Assembly (NCBI RefSeq): GCF_001815355.1
Contig: NZ_KV820361.1
Location: 300,468-364,467, forward strand
Direction of reading: 5' to 3'
From: Haemophilus sp. HMSC068C11
GTDB lineage: Bacteria > Pseudomonadota > Gammaproteobacteria > Enterobacterales > Pasteurellaceae
Length of the DNA stretch: 64,000 bases
This document shows, piece by piece, positions 39,732 through 49,697 of this stretch (position 1 is its first letter; every line of letters starts with the position of its first letter). The notes beneath the pieces are model-generated. The model ran no database searches and was not told the DNA's origin. It saw only the letters and a program-made list of their open reading frames with translations. The translations under genes and the position numbers were made by a program.

Positions 39732-39812
39732 ATGAATATTAGTGTTCATATTCAATATGCCAGTGCGAAAACGTTCGAAGAAACGACCGCACTTTTATCA
39801 TGTGGGAAGTAG
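39732..39812 (+). CDS. possible leader ORF directly before dppB
   Basis: ATG 39732 to TAG 39810-39812 encodes 26 residues beginning MNISVHIQYASAKTFEETTA. The stop abuts the dppB ATG with no base between, in the same frame. The dppB ribosome site is poor, so a coupled leader would make sense. Against it: the GGGAGGA near 39708 is too far, and part of the frame is an uptake signal. Low confidence. Confidence 0.25.
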   Translation: MNISVHIQYASAKTFEETTALLSCGK

Positions 39813-40817
39813 ATGTTTAAATTTATTTTAAAACGTATTTTAATGGTGATTCCTACCTTTATCGCCATTACTTTTGTGACTTTTGCTCTCATTCATTTTA
39901 TTCCGGGTGATCCCGTGGAGATTATGATGGGAGAGCGAGGTTTAACGCCAGAAGTACATCAACAAATGATGAAGCAACTTGGTCTTGATTTACCGTTGTA
40001 TCAGCAATATTTCAATTATATTGGCAATGTGATACAAGGCGATTTCGGTGAATCATTCCGCACCCAACAACCTGTTCTGAGGGAGTTTTTCACACTTTTC
40101 CCTGCCACGTTTGAATTGGCTTTCTTTGCGCTATTTTGGTCGTTAATTGCGGGTATTACGCTCGGAACGATTGCGGCCGTCAAGAAAGATAGTTGGATTT
40201 CTCATACCGTAACAGCCATGTCCTTAACGGGTTATTCCATGCCAATTTTCTGGTGGGGATTAATTTTGATCTTATATGTTTCACCTTGGTTAAATTTACC
40301 ACAAGGGGGACGTTTAGAAGATAGTTTCTGGATCGATACACCAACCGGTTTTATGTTAATCGATACTTGGCTTTCAGGCGTGCCAGGTGCCTTTGGGAAT
40401 GCCATTAAGTCATTGATTCTACCGTCTATTGTGCTAGGTACCATTCCACTTGCGGTGATTACCCGAATGACACGTTCTTCGATGTTAGAAGTGTTAGGTG
40501 AAGATTATATTCGTACAGCAAAAGCCAAAGGCTTAAGTTATACCCGAATTGTGATTGTTCATGCGCTACGTAATGCACTGATCCCTGTTGTGACCGTGGT
40601 GGGATTGATTGTAGGACAGTTATTATCCGGTGCTGTTTTAACCGAAACAATTTTCTCATGGCCGGGTATTGGTAAATGGATTATTGATGCGATTTCTAAT
40701 CGTGATTATCCCGTCTTACAAGGCGCCGTGTTGATTATTGCTACAATTATTATTGTAGTGAATTTGACGATCGATTTACTTTATGGCGTGGTAAACCCAC
40801 GTATTCGCCATCAATAA
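39813..40817 (+). CDS. dppB: peptide ABC transporter permease DppB
   Basis: Inner-membrane permease of the Dpp family. The 334 residues have six helices and the EAA loop EDYIRTAKAKGLSYTRIVIVH typical of DppB (shown in part). The N-terminal MFKFILKRILMVIPTFIAIT start is standard. It begins dppBCDF; no binding-protein gene (dppA or hbpA-like) is in the cluster, as in H. influenzae, where the unlinked GbpA/HbpA supplies glutathione or heme to DppBCDF. Confidence 0.93.
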   Translation: MFKFILKRILMVIPTFIAITFVTFALIHFIPGDPVEIMMGERGLTPEVHQQMMKQLGLDLPLYQQYFNYIGNVIQGDFGESFRTQQPVLREFFTLFPATFELAFFALFWSLIAGITLGTIAAVKKDSWISHTVTAMSLTGYSMPIFWWGLILILYVSPWLNLPQGGRLEDSFWIDTPTGFMLIDTWLSGVPGAFGNAIKSLILPSIVLGTIPLAVITRMTRSSMLEVLGEDYIRTAKAKGLSYTRIVIVHALRNALIPVVTVVGLIVGQLLSGAVLTETIFSWPGIGKWIIDAISNRDYPVLQGAVLIIATIIIVVNLTIDLLYGVVNPRIRHQ

Positions 40818-40829
40818 GGAGCCTTATTA

Positions 40830-41726
40830 ATGACGGAACAAACTTTATCTATTGAAACGATTGCGCCTCGCACACCGTTGCAGGAGTTTTGGTTTTATTT
40901 CAAACAAAATAAAGGGGCGGTGATTGGGCTCACTTTTATTCTTGTCGTCGCATTAATCAGTATTTTTGCCCCTTGGATTGCACCTTTTGATCCTATCGAA
41001 CAAAATCGTTCAGCGCTATTATTACCGCCTGCGTGGTATGAAGGCGGCAATTCAGCTTATTTACTGGGTACGGATGACATTGGTCGAGATATTCTTTCTC
41101 GCATTATTTATGGTACGCGCATTTCTGTTTTTGCAGGTTTTATTATTGTCATTTTATCTTGCATTTTAGGAACGAGTCTTGGTTTGCTCGCAGGCTATTA
41201 TGGTGGAGCATTAGATACATTAATTGTTCGTTTCATTGACATCATGTTGGCTATCCCAAACTTGCTTTTAACCATTGTGGTGGTGTCAATTTTAGAGCCC
41301 TCTTTAACGAATGCGACGTTGGCGATTGCCGTGGTTTCGATTCCAAGTTATGTGCGCTTAACACGTGCAGCAGTATTAAACGAGAAAAACAGAGATTATG
41401 TCACCTCTTCACGAGTGGCAGGAGCAAGCGTATTACGTTTAATGTTTATTGTGATTTTACCGAATTGCCTTGCACCGCTTATCGTACAAATGACGATGGG
41501 GATTTCTAATGCGATTTTAGAATTAGCGACTTTAGGTTTCTTAGGTATCGGCGCAAAACCACCAACACCAGAATTGGGTACTATGTTATCTGAATCACGT
41601 AGCTTTATGCAGGCGGCAAACTGGTTGGTTACCATTCCAGGTTTAGTGATTTTATCGCTTGTTTTAGCATTTAACTTAATGGGCGACGGGTTGCGTGATG
41701 CACTCGATCCAAAATTAAAACAATAG
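40830..41726 (+). CDS. dppC: peptide ABC transporter permease DppC
   Basis: Second permease of the Dpp importer. The 298 residues show the DppC N-terminal [19 protein letters not shown], the HPLGTD-like [20 protein letters not shown] and an EAA loop ([20 protein letters not shown]). The ATG follows AAGGAGCCTTATTA. It is 12 bases after dppB and 8 before dppD. Confidence 0.94.
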   Translation: MTEQTLSIETIAPRTPLQEFWFYFKQNKGAVIGLTFILVVALISIFAPWIAPFDPIEQNRSALLLPPAWYEGGNSAYLLGTDDIGRDILSRIIYGTRISVFAGFIIVILSCILGTSLGLLAGYYGGALDTLIVRFIDIMLAIPNLLLTIVVVSILEPSLTNATLAIAVVSIPSYVRLTRAAVLNEKNRDYVTSSRVAGASVLRLMFIVILPNCLAPLIVQMTMGISNAILELATLGFLGIGAKPPTPELGTMLSESRSFMQAANWLVTIPGLVILSLVLAFNLMGDGLRDALDPKLKQ

Positions 41727-41734
41727 GGGGCAGA

Positions 41735-42718
41735 ATGGCATTATTAGATGTAAAAGAGCTTTCTGTTCACTTTGGTGATGAAAAAGCACCTTTTAAAGCG
41801 GTGGATCGTATTAGCTACCAAGTTAATCAAGGCGAAGTATTAGGCATTGTTGGAGAGTCGGGCTCGGGGAAATCAGTGAGTTCCCTTGCAGTGATGGGTT
41901 TGATTGATTTTCCAGGACGTGTTTCAGCGAAAGGCCTAGAATTTGAAGCAAAAGATCTCTTAAGCTTACCGGCAAAAGAAAAGCGGGAATTAGTTGGGGC
42001 TGATATAGCTATGATCTTCCAAGACCCAATGACAAGCTTAAATCCTGCTTATACAGTAGGTTTCCAAATTATGGAAGCCATCAAAGCGCATCAAGGCGGC
42101 AGCAAAAAAGAACGCCGTGAGCGCACCTTAGAGCTATTACGCTTAGTGGGTATTCCTGATCCCGAATCGCGAATTGATGTTTATCCGCACCAGCTTTCTG
42201 GCGGGATGAGTCAACGCGTTATGATTGCTATGGCGATTGCATGTAAACCGAGATTGCTCATTGCAGATGAACCAACCACAGCACTGGATGTGACTATTCA
42301 AGCACAAATTGTAGATTTGTTACTTGAGTTACAGCAAAAAGAATGTATGTCGTTGATTCTGATCACGCATGATCTTGCGTTAGTCGCAGAAGCGGCGCAT
42401 CGTATTATTGTGATGTATGCAGGACAAGTAGTGGAAGAAGGGCGGGCGGAAGATATTTTCTGTGAGCCAAAACATCCTTACACTCAAGCGTTATTGCGTT
42501 CTTTACCGGAGTTCGCAGAAGGTAAATCTCGTTTGCAATCTTTACCCGGTGTGGTGCCAGGTAAATACGATCGCCCACAAGGTTGTTTGTTAAATCCACG
42601 CTGTCCGTATGCGACCGATCTTTGTCTAAGTGTGGAACCTGAATTGCGTCAAATAGGAAATCGACAAGTGAAATGTCATACCCCATTAAATGCCCAAGGA
42701 GAACCTAGCAATGTCTAA
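41735..42718 (+). CDS. dppD: peptide ABC transporter ATPase DppD
   Basis: First ATP-binding subunit. The 327 residues contain Walker [17 protein letters not shown], signature [14 protein letters not shown], Walker [13 protein letters not shown] and the oligopeptide-transporter C-terminal Cys cluster ([15 protein letters not shown]...VKCHTP) that binds an iron-sulfur cluster in DppD relatives. Four Cys are present. It overlaps dppF by 8 bases. Confidence 0.95.
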   Translation: MALLDVKELSVHFGDEKAPFKAVDRISYQVNQGEVLGIVGESGSGKSVSSLAVMGLIDFPGRVSAKGLEFEAKDLLSLPAKEKRELVGADIAMIFQDPMTSLNPAYTVGFQIMEAIKAHQGGSKKERRERTLELLRLVGIPDPESRIDVYPHQLSGGMSQRVMIAMAIACKPRLLIADEPTTALDVTIQAQIVDLLLELQQKECMSLILITHDLALVAEAAHRIIVMYAGQVVEEGRAEDIFCEPKHPYTQALLRSLPEFAEGKSRLQSLPGVVPGKYDRPQGCLLNPRCPYATDLCLSVEPELRQIGNRQVKCHTPLNAQGEPSNV

Positions 42719-43694
42719 TGTCGCACAAGAAAATGCACCATTGCTCAATGCCATTGGACTGAAAAAATATTATCCTGTTAAAAAAGGGATGTTTGAGAAA
42801 ACACAGCAAGTGAAAGCGTTAGATGGTGTGTCTTTTTCCTTAGAACGTGGTAAAACCCTTGCCGTGGTAGGTGAGTCTGGTTGTGGTAAATCGACACTTG
42901 GTCGTCTTTTAACCATGATAGAAGAACCAACAGAAGGCGAGTTGTATTACAATGGGCAAAATTTCTTAGAGAATGATCACGAAACGAAAGCATTGCGTCG
43001 TCAAAAAATCCAAATCGTGTTTCAAAACCCTTATGCCTCACTGAATCCGCGTAAGAAAATTGGCACAATTTTGGAAGAACCTTTAGTCATTAATACCAAT
43101 CTATCGGCAAAAGAGCGTAAAGAAAAAGTATTGTCCATGATGGCAAAAGTGGGATTGCGTGCGGAGTTTTATAATCGCTATCCACATATGTTTTCGGGTG
43201 GACAACGTCAACGTATCGCGATTGCTCGTGGTTTAATGCTTGAACCTGACGTGGTTGTAGCGGATGAACCCGTTTCTGCGTTAGACGTGTCCGTTCGTGC
43301 ACAAGTGCTGAACTTGATGATGGATTTGCAAGCTGAGCTTGGTTTATCTTATGTGTTTATTTCCCATGATCTTTCGGTGGTTGAGCACATTGCTGATGAG
43401 GTGATGGTGATGTATTTAGGTCGCTGTGTTGAAATGGGCACAAAAGAGCAGATCTTTAAGAATCCTCAGCACCCCTATACACAAGCCTTGCTTTCAGCGA
43501 CACCAAGGTTATCACCTGAATTACGTCGTCAGCGGATTAAATTAAAGGGTGAATTACCAAGCCCGATTAATCCGCCAAAAGGTTGTGCATTTAATCCACG
43601 TTGTTGGAAAGCGACCGATAAATGTCGAAATGAACAGCCTAAATTGGAAAAATATCCTGACGGTAAGCTAATAGCTTGTTTCCATCTCGATTAG
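42711..43694 (+). CDS. dppF: peptide ABC transporter ATPase DppF
   Basis: Second ATP-binding subunit. The 327 residues have Walker [13 protein letters not shown], signature [14 protein letters not shown], Walker [14 protein letters not shown] and the C-terminal Cys motif [15 protein letters not shown]. The frame extends to 42690, but ATG 42711 (MSNVAQ) follows AAGGAGAACCTAGCA and I prefer it. It closes dppBCDF and is followed by a strong terminator. Confidence 0.95.
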   Translation: MSNVAQENAPLLNAIGLKKYYPVKKGMFEKTQQVKALDGVSFSLERGKTLAVVGESGCGKSTLGRLLTMIEEPTEGELYYNGQNFLENDHETKALRRQKIQIVFQNPYASLNPRKKIGTILEEPLVINTNLSAKERKEKVLSMMAKVGLRAEFYNRYPHMFSGGQRQRIAIARGLMLEPDVVVADEPVSALDVSVRAQVLNLMMDLQAELGLSYVFISHDLSVVEHIADEVMVMYLGRCVEMGTKEQIFKNPQHPYTQALLSATPRLSPELRRQRIKLKGELPSPINPPKGCAFNPRCWKATDKCRNEQPKLEKYPDGKLIACFHLD

Positions 43695-43705
43695 AAAGAG
43701 AAAAG

Positions 43706-43745
43706 AAAATGACCGCACTTGTTGATTAAGTGCGGTCATTTTTTT
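43706..43745. terminator. terminator from inverted uptake signals, dppF / sotB
   Basis: AAAATGACCGCACTT (43706-43720) pairs perfectly with AAGTGCGGTCATTTT (43728-43742) across a 7-base loop; T-runs lie on both strands. It serves two convergent operons. Confidence 0.93.
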
Positions 43746-44922
43746 AGACGTTTTGAGCGCGATAGCGGAAATTGAAGAAAACAAAGATGCCGAGTGCAAT
43801 AATCGCTAATGCTGCACCACTAAAGCCAATATATTCAAGACCAACATGGCGAGCGATTTGGTTACCAAACAGTGCACCCGCACCGATACCCGCATTAAAA
43901 ATACCTGAATAAATGGCACTTGCTACGTCCGTTGCATCAGGCGCAAGTTGTAGTACGCGCATTTGTAATGCAAGTCCGATACAAGAGATGCCAATACCCC
44001 AAATAAAGGCAAGGGTAAACATCGTGGCTATATAGCTCGCAGAGACGAGCATAAAGGCTAAAGATATAGCCAGTAAAATCATAGCGCCGCTGATAAATTG
44101 AGTTGGACCGAAACGGTATAAGCGGTTAAAGATCAAACTTGCGGTAATACCCGAAACCCCAAAAACTAACAAAATTATTGTCGCAAGATTTGGATCAAGT
44201 TCGCCGATTTGAACCATAAAGGGTTCAATGTAGGTATAAGCGGTAAAGTGTGCTGAAACAATGATTACCGTTGTGGCATAAAGTCCAATCAGTAATGGAC
44301 GTTTTGCCAAAATCGGTAGACTAGAGAGTGAGCCTGCATTTTTACTTGGTAGATTTGGTAATAAACGCATAATAAATACCATCACAACCAAAGCTAATGC
44401 GGCAATAATGGCGAAAGTAATACGCCAACCAACTAATTGACCGACTAAACGGCCTAATGGTAAGCCTAAAATAGTCGCAAGGGATGTACCGATAGCAAGC
44501 ATACCAATTGCTTGTGTTTTCTTATTCTTCGGTGCAACACGCATCACTAATGATGCGGTAATCGCCCAGAAGAGTGAATGCGCTACCGCAATACACATAC
44601 GGGCAATAAGAAGAATCCAATAGTTCCACGCAATGACCGAGATAATATGGCCGATGATAAAAATAACGAAAAGTTTCAGCAATAAGCCTTTACGTTCCAT
44701 ATCGCCTGTCGCGAGCATGGCGGGTAAAGACATAATCATAACCGTCCAAGCATAAACGGTCATCATTAAACCCACATCGGAGCTTTGCATATCAAAACTT
44801 TGTCCGATGTCAGTGAGTAACGCAACTGGCACAAATTCCGTGGTGTTAAAAATAAAAGCGGCGCAAGCCATGATGATTACGCGCCAATATTGGGTTCTTT
44901 CAGCTTTCAGATAAAATGACAT
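43744..44922 (-). CDS. sotB: MFS sugar efflux transporter, SotB family
   Basis: The 392 residues have 12 predicted helices. ACAAFIFNTTEFVPVALLTD, LPLGRLVGQLVGWR and LAPDATDVASAIYSGIFNAG are nearly the same as in E. coli SotB, which exports arabinose and lactose analogues. The true substrate here is unknown. Its ATG overlaps the stop of the AsmA-like gene by one base, so translation is coupled in the order udk-dcd-asmA-like-sotB. Confidence 0.86.
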   Translation of the reverse strand: MSFYLKAERTQYWRVIIMACAAFIFNTTEFVPVALLTDIGQSFDMQSSDVGLMMTVYAWTVMIMSLPAMLATGDMERKGLLLKLFVIFIIGHIISVIAWNYWILLIARMCIAVAHSLFWAITASLVMRVAPKNKKTQAIGMLAIGTSLATILGLPLGRLVGQLVGWRITFAIIAALALVVMVFIMRLLPNLPSKNAGSLSSLPILAKRPLLIGLYATTVIIVSAHFTAYTYIEPFMVQIGELDPNLATIILLVFGVSGITASLIFNRLYRFGPTQFISGAMILLAISLAFMLVSASYIATMFTLAFIWGIGISCIGLALQMRVLQLAPDATDVASAIYSGIFNAGIGAGALFGNQIARHVGLEYIGFSGAALAIIALGIFVFFNFRYRAQNV

Positions 44923-46112
44923 TATTTTAATTTCTCTTTAATTAATTCTTTCAATTGATGACGAAAGTTTTGGTCAATATTCACCTTATACTGTGGTGAG
45001 TAGCAACTATCGAAAAAGCGAATAGGCAATGCTAGCTTTTTGTATTTTTCGTTAGTGGATCTTAAGGTTAAATTGACATCACATTGTATATTATCTAAAT
45101 CAATGGCTCCAGAACCTTCAGCTAAAAGTGCGGTTGTTTTTAAGTTTATTTTATCGACTTTGAGTAAATGATTTTCGAATGAAAGGCTTGATTCAAAACG
45201 CTCATAAGGCGTATTCATATTTCTACTTGCAGTTAAATCACTATTGTAATTAATCGGTAAATACTGTGCTGCCATATCCAGTAGGTTCAGCCCTAAAAGC
45301 TCACCATCACGTGCATTAAAATCAAATTTCCCTTGAGCTAATTCTGAATTTGCAAAAGCTAATTGAACATTAAAATCACTTGTGCCCGTCATGGTTTGAG
45401 GAAAATTAAGTAACGCTAACAACTGTGTTAACGGAAAATTTTTACCAGAAAAATTGACCGCACTTTTTTGCAGATAGCTACTAAATTTGAGTACGGCAAG
45501 ACAATTCGTGGTGCATGTTGGTCGAATGTAACCAATGGCAAGTTTCTGTGGTTTTGTTAAATCAGCATGAATTTCAATATAGCCTAATTTTTGCTGATTG
45601 AATTGCACGTCATCAAATTGAATAAGCGATTCACCTTCCTGACGAAGGGCGATATTTCCTTTGTTAAAAAGAAAATCAAAGGTTGCGGTGTTGCCATAAA
45701 TAGGTTTTTCAAGGTTCACCCAAATATGGTTGCTACTATTAAAAGTAAGATCTTTTTTTAAAAATTGTTTGAGTGCAAAATCTGAAAATGCCATGCGGAT
45801 ATTGGCTGAATTCAATGCATTTTCAGTAAAGCGAGCTTGCTGAATTTGAATTTCATCAATCGTTGGATTCCCAAAAACGAGTGAAATAAAAGGTAATTTT
45901 CCTTCAATTTTTTGTGCAGAAATCGCGTGATATTTAACCTTTTCTAAGGAAATAACAGGCTGTGGAAAGAGGCTAATACTTACCGTTTCAAGTTGAATAT
46001 CTCGTTTCGTCAGTTGTTCGGTCAAAAGACTCTTAGCTTGTTGAAGTTGAACATAAAAAAAAGCAAAGATCGCAAACAGCACGATCAACAGGCTAATTGC
46101 GATCTTTTTCAT
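44922..46112 (-). CDS. AsmA-like membrane-anchored protein
   Basis: The 396 residues start with a membrane anchor (ISLLIVLFAIFAFFYVQL), then a long region of alternating polar and hydrophobic residues consistent with beta strands. The pattern SISLFPQPVISLEKVKY and later GEGSGAIDLDNIQCDVNL-type stretches resemble the AsmA family, whose members help lipid transport and outer-membrane assembly. It is short for AsmA (about 600 in E. coli). It lies between dcd and sotB in a tight run; its own function is unknown. Confidence 0.7.
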   Translation of the reverse strand: MKKIAISLLIVLFAIFAFFYVQLQQAKSLLTEQLTKRDIQLETVSISLFPQPVISLEKVKYHAISAQKIEGKLPFISLVFGNPTIDEIQIQQARFTENALNSANIRMAFSDFALKQFLKKDLTFNSSNHIWVNLEKPIYGNTATFDFLFNKGNIALRQEGESLIQFDDVQFNQQKLGYIEIHADLTKPQKLAIGYIRPTCTTNCLAVLKFSSYLQKSAVNFSGKNFPLTQLLALLNFPQTMTGTSDFNVQLAFANSELAQGKFDFNARDGELLGLNLLDMAAQYLPINYNSDLTASRNMNTPYERFESSLSFENHLLKVDKINLKTTALLAEGSGAIDLDNIQCDVNLTLRSTNEKYKKLALPIRFFDSCYSPQYKVNIDQNFRHQLKELIKEKLK

Positions 46113-46115
46113 AGA

Positions 46116-46697
46116 TTAATCCTCATTAATTCGGCTCGCTACCGCATTTTGTTGATGTTTGTATTTCGCATCTTTTCGGCTTATATACGGGCGTGCAGCA
46201 GGGCCACTTAACACTTCAAAACTTAAAGCACCAATCACCATATTTGGACGTAATGCCAAAGGTAATTTGCCTGAGTTATAAAACTCTAACACAATTTTAC
46301 CTTCCCAACCTGGATCAATACGATGAGCGGTCACGTGAACCATTAAACCTAAACGAGCAAGTGAAGAACGACCATCTAGCCAACCGATAATATTGGCAGG
46401 GAGTTTCACTGACTCCAATGTGGTTGCTAACGCCAACATACCAGGGTGTAAGAAGAAGGCTTCATCATCACCGATAATAATTTCGTCACTCATCACTGAT
46501 TCAAGTTGAGCAGAGACTTCTTCTTTCGGTCCACTTAAATCAATATAAGGCGCGGAATGTTCACGAAATACGCGAAATGAATTGCCTAAACGCACATCAA
46601 TGGTCGCACCATTGATTTTGTCATTTTCAGGACGAGGCGTTAAAGAAATAATGCCATCATCTAGATAGCGTTCGATATCGGTATCGCAAAGACGCAT
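46116..46697 (-). CDS. dcd: dCTP deaminase
   Basis: Dcd converts dCTP to dUTP, the main source of dUMP for thymidylate in gamma-proteobacteria. The 193 residues contain the trimer active-site block [20 protein letters not shown] followed by [14 protein letters not shown], with the catalytic Glu. Length is exactly the family's. It lies 8 bases after udk and 3 before the AsmA-like gene. Confidence 0.97.
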   Translation of the reverse strand: MRLCDTDIERYLDDGIISLTPRPENDKINGATIDVRLGNSFRVFREHSAPYIDLSGPKEEVSAQLESVMSDEIIIGDDEAFFLHPGMLALATTLESVKLPANIIGWLDGRSSLARLGLMVHVTAHRIDPGWEGKIVLEFYNSGKLPLALRPNMVIGALSFEVLSGPAARPYISRKDAKYKHQQNAVASRINED

Positions 46698-46705
46698 GAT
46701 TTTTC

Positions 46706-47347
46706 CTATTTTTGGTTTAACAAATGAAGAATTTGAGCTTTTAACATATTGATCGCAATACGGTTTTTACCACCGCGCGGAATCACGATATCCGCATATT
46801 GTTTTGATGGTTCGATAAATTGCAAGAACATTGGACGAACAGTTGCACGATATTGGTCAATGACTGATTGTAATGAACGACCACGCTCTTCCATATCACG
46901 TTGTAAACGGCGGATAAAACAAATATCTAATGGCGTATCTACGAAGACAGAAATATCGGCTAATTGGCGAACTCGCTCATCAGTGAGCAATAAGATGCCT
47001 TCTAAAATCACAATTTTTTTCGGCGTGAAGTGTTTGGTCTCGCCTGTTCTGGTATGATCAACATAGCTATAGACGGGAATATCAACGGCAGTTCCGTTTT
47101 TTAAGTCTTTTAAGTGTTGAATGAGTAAATCTCTATCCATTGAACTTGGGTGGTCATAATTGGTTTTTACTCGCTCACTCATCTCTAAATGGCTTTGATC
47201 TTTATAGTAGCTGTCTTCAGCAATAATGCCGATTTCTTCACAACCTAAGTCGTTACAAAGTTCTTTATGAACGGTGGAAGCAATAGAGCTTTTTCCTGAA
47301 GCGGATGCCCCCGTGATAGCGATGATAATACAAGATGAGTCTGACAT
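46706..47347 (-). CDS. udk: uridine kinase
   Basis: Udk phosphorylates uridine and cytidine in pyrimidine salvage. The 213 residues carry the P-loop [31 protein letters not shown] and [13 protein letters not shown]. Length matches. It is the first gene of udk-dcd-asmA-like-sotB and is divergent from the afu operon. Confidence 0.97.
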   Translation of the reverse strand: MSDSSCIIIAITGASASGKSSIASTVHKELCNDLGCEEIGIIAEDSYYKDQSHLEMSERVKTNYDHPSSMDRDLLIQHLKDLKNGTAVDIPVYSYVDHTRTGETKHFTPKKIVILEGILLLTDERVRQLADISVFVDTPLDICFIRRLQRDMEERGRSLQSVIDQYRATVRPMFLQFIEPSKQYADIVIPRGGKNRIAINMLKAQILHLLNQK

Positions 47348-47442
47348 AGAACGTCCTCAAAAACGGAAGGTAAAAATTACAAGGATTATAAAGAAAAATC
47401 AGTTTAAATTCATCTTTCTTTTTTATTTAAATTTTTTAAATT

Positions 47443-47458
47443 TGTGAAGTAGTTCACG
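47443..47458 (+). promoter_or_regulatory. CRP site of the afu operon
   Basis: TGTGA-AGTAGT-TCACG matches the CRP consensus at 9 of 10 core bases. Its centre is 41-42 bases before the start implied by TACGAT at 47480-47485, the class II position. This argues for catabolite control, so for a carbon source as the substrate. Confidence 0.7.
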
Positions 47459-47532
47459 GAATTTTTTTTCGTTTTCGCTTACGATGTGCTCGTTTTTATT
47501 ATTTCATCAGTGTTATTTATGAGGAGTGTACG

Positions 47533-48573
47533 ATGAAAATGAATAAAATTTCTCTCTCCATTTCAACCGCACTTTTAGCTGCAGGCTTCATGACATCATC
47601 AGCTGTTAATGCTCAAGGGCGTTTAGTGGTGTATTGTAGTGCGACTAACATTCTTTGTGAAACGACAACTAAAGCCTTTGGCGAAAAATATGATGTGAAA
47701 ACCTCATTTATTCGCAACGGTTCAGGCAGTACTTTTGCAAAAGTTGAAGCGGAAAAAAATAACCCACAAGCAGACGTTTGGTTTGGTGGTACATTCGACC
47801 CTCAAGCACAAGCTGCAGAGTTAGGTTTAATCGAACCTTATAAATCTAAACACATTGATGAAATTGTTGAGCGTTTCCGTGATCCAGCGAAAACCAAAGG
47901 ACATTATGTCTCTGCGATTTACATGGGTATCTTAGGTTTTGGTGTGAATACCGAGCGTTTAGCAAAATTAGGTATTAAAGAAGTACCAAAATGCTGGAAA
48001 GATTTAACCGATCCTCGCTTAAAAGGTGAAGTGCAAATTGCTGACCCACAAAGTGCGGGTACAGCTTACACTGCATTGGCTACTTTCGTTCAACTTTGGG
48101 GCGAAGATAAAGCCTTTGATTTCTTAAAAGCATTACATCCAAACGTATCGCAATACACCAAATCAGGTGTGACTCCATCTCGTAATGCAGCACGTGGTGA
48201 AACGGCGGTAGGTATCGGTTTCTTACACGATTACGCACTTGAAAAACGTCAAGGTGCGCCGTTGGAATTAGTGGTGCCTTGTGAAGGTACAGGCTACGAG
48301 TTAGGCGGCGTGAGTATCTTAAAAGGTGCGCGTAACATCGATAACGCAAAATTATTCGTGGATTGGGCATTATCTAAAGAAGGTCAAGAGTTAGCATGGA
48401 AACAAGGTGATTCTTTACAAATCTTAACCAACACCACAGCGGAACAATCGCCAACCGCGTTTGATCCAAGTAAACTTAATCTGATCAATTATGACTTTGA
48501 AAAATACGGTGCAACCGAACAACGCAAAGCCTTAATTGAAAAATGGGTTCAAGACGTTAAATTAGCGAAATAG
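47533..48573 (+). CDS. afuA: AfuA-like periplasmic binding protein, copy 1
   Basis: The 346 residues begin with a signal peptide (cut near VNA-QG). The mature part has RLVVYCSATNILCE, ADVWFGGTFDPQAQAAELG, DPQSAGTAYTALATFVQLWG and VPCEGTGYELGGVSILKG. It belongs to the group annotated AfuA; Actinobacillus AfuA is known to bind sugar phosphates, and the FbpA double Tyr is missing here. Codon use is like the rest of the chromosome. The ATG follows GAGGAGTGTACG. A terminator separates it from copy 2. Confidence 0.88.
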   Translation: MKMNKISLSISTALLAAGFMTSSAVNAQGRLVVYCSATNILCETTTKAFGEKYDVKTSFIRNGSGSTFAKVEAEKNNPQADVWFGGTFDPQAQAAELGLIEPYKSKHIDEIVERFRDPAKTKGHYVSAIYMGILGFGVNTERLAKLGIKEVPKCWKDLTDPRLKGEVQIADPQSAGTAYTALATFVQLWGEDKAFDFLKALHPNVSQYTKSGVTPSRNAARGETAVGIGFLHDYALEKRQGAPLELVVPCEGTGYELGGVSILKGARNIDNAKLFVDWALSKEGQELAWKQGDSLQILTNTTAEQSPTAFDPSKLNLINYDFEKYGATEQRKALIEKWVQDVKLAK

Positions 48574-48583
48574 TTTATAGATG

Positions 48584-48613
48584 AATTAGGCGGGGATGTC
48601 CGCCTAATTTTTT
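48584..48613 (+). terminator. terminator/attenuator between the two afuA copies
   Basis: AATTAGGCGG (48584-48593) pairs with CCGCCTAATT (48600-48609) across 6 bases, followed by TTTTTA. It should cut most transcripts after copy 1, giving excess binding protein. Confidence 0.85.
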
Positions 48614-48648
48614 AGCCAGTAGCTAAAAACATAAAAAGGAGTCAATCA

Positions 48649-49686
48649 ATGAAAAAATCAACTATATCTTTGAGTCTGTCAGCTGTTTTGTTTAGCGGGA
48701 TCTTTTTTACTAGTTCAGCAATTGCTGAAGGTCGGTTAGTAGTATATTGCAGCGCACAAAACTCAGTGTGTGAAAAACAAGTGCAATCTTTTGCGAAAAA
48801 ATACAATGTAGATGCGAGTTTTATTCGTAATAGTTCAGGCAGTACACTAGCTAAAATAAAGGCTGAAACAAATAATCCACAAGCTGATGTGTGGTATGGT
48901 GGAACATTTGATACACATTCTCAGGCTGCCGAGATGGATTTGCTAACTGCATATCAATCACCAATGCTGACAGAAGTTATGCCTCAATTTAAAGATCCTG
49001 GACGTCGTAAAGGAAATTACAGCTCCGTAGTTTATATGGGGGTGTTGGGTTTTGGAGTGAATACAGAAAAATTGAAAAAATTAGGAATTACTGAAACTCC
49101 AAAATGCTGGAAAGATTTACTCGATCCTAGATTTAAGAATGAAATTCAAATTTCAGATCCTCAAAGTGCTGGAACTGCATATACCGCAATAGCAACATTT
49201 GTTCAGCTTTGGGGAGAGGATGAAGCATTTAATTATTTAAAAGCATTAGATAAAAATATTTCACAGTATCCTAAAGCTGGAACTGCACCTGCTCATAATT
49301 TAGCTCGAGGTGAAACAACAATAGGCATTGGTTTTTTACAAAACTATTCTTTTGAAAAACAGAATGGAGCACCTATTGAAGTAGTAGTTCCTTGTGAAGG
49401 GACTGGTTATGAACTTGGTGGAGTGAGTGTAATAAAAAATGCTAGAAATTTAAAAAATGCAGAATTATTTGTCGACTGGGTTATGTCTAAAGAGGCACAA
49501 GAAATTTCCTGGAAAGAAGCACAATCACATCACATTCTTACAAATGTAAATGCAACATCTTCACCTTATGCATTGAAATCTAATGAACTAAATTTAATTA
49601 ATTATGATTTTAACAAATTTGGCGCATCAGATGTACGTAGTGGCTTGATCGATCGTTGGGTGAGAGAAGTTAAATTAAATAAATAA
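48649..49686 (+). CDS. afuA: AfuA-like periplasmic binding protein, copy 2 (AT-rich)
   Basis: The 345 residues have a signal peptide (cut near AIA-EG) and align end to end with copy 1 at about 60% identity by eye (same DPQSAGTAYTA and VPCEGTGYELGGVSV blocks). Shared segments such as NSVCEK, KKYNVDA, MPQF and KEAQEI resemble the orphan copy at 36334 more than copy 1. Codons are much richer in A and T than in copy 1 for the same peptides. The frame is intact, with ribosome site AAGGAGTCAATCA. It directly precedes the permease. Confidence 0.87.
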   Translation: MKKSTISLSLSAVLFSGIFFTSSAIAEGRLVVYCSAQNSVCEKQVQSFAKKYNVDASFIRNSSGSTLAKIKAETNNPQADVWYGGTFDTHSQAAEMDLLTAYQSPMLTEVMPQFKDPGRRKGNYSSVVYMGVLGFGVNTEKLKKLGITETPKCWKDLLDPRFKNEIQISDPQSAGTAYTAIATFVQLWGEDEAFNYLKALDKNISQYPKAGTAPAHNLARGETTIGIGFLQNYSFEKQNGAPIEVVVPCEGTGYELGGVSVIKNARNLKNAELFVDWVMSKEAQEISWKEAQSHHILTNVNATSSPYALKSNELNLINYDFNKFGASDVRSGLIDRWVREVKLNK

Positions 49687-49697
49687 ATGGAGGCTTT

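Noticed and set aside
48649..49686. afuA copy 2 as a decaying duplicate
   Set aside because: The frame is full length with signal peptide, conserved blocks and a good ribosome site, so it looks functional despite its AT-rich codons.
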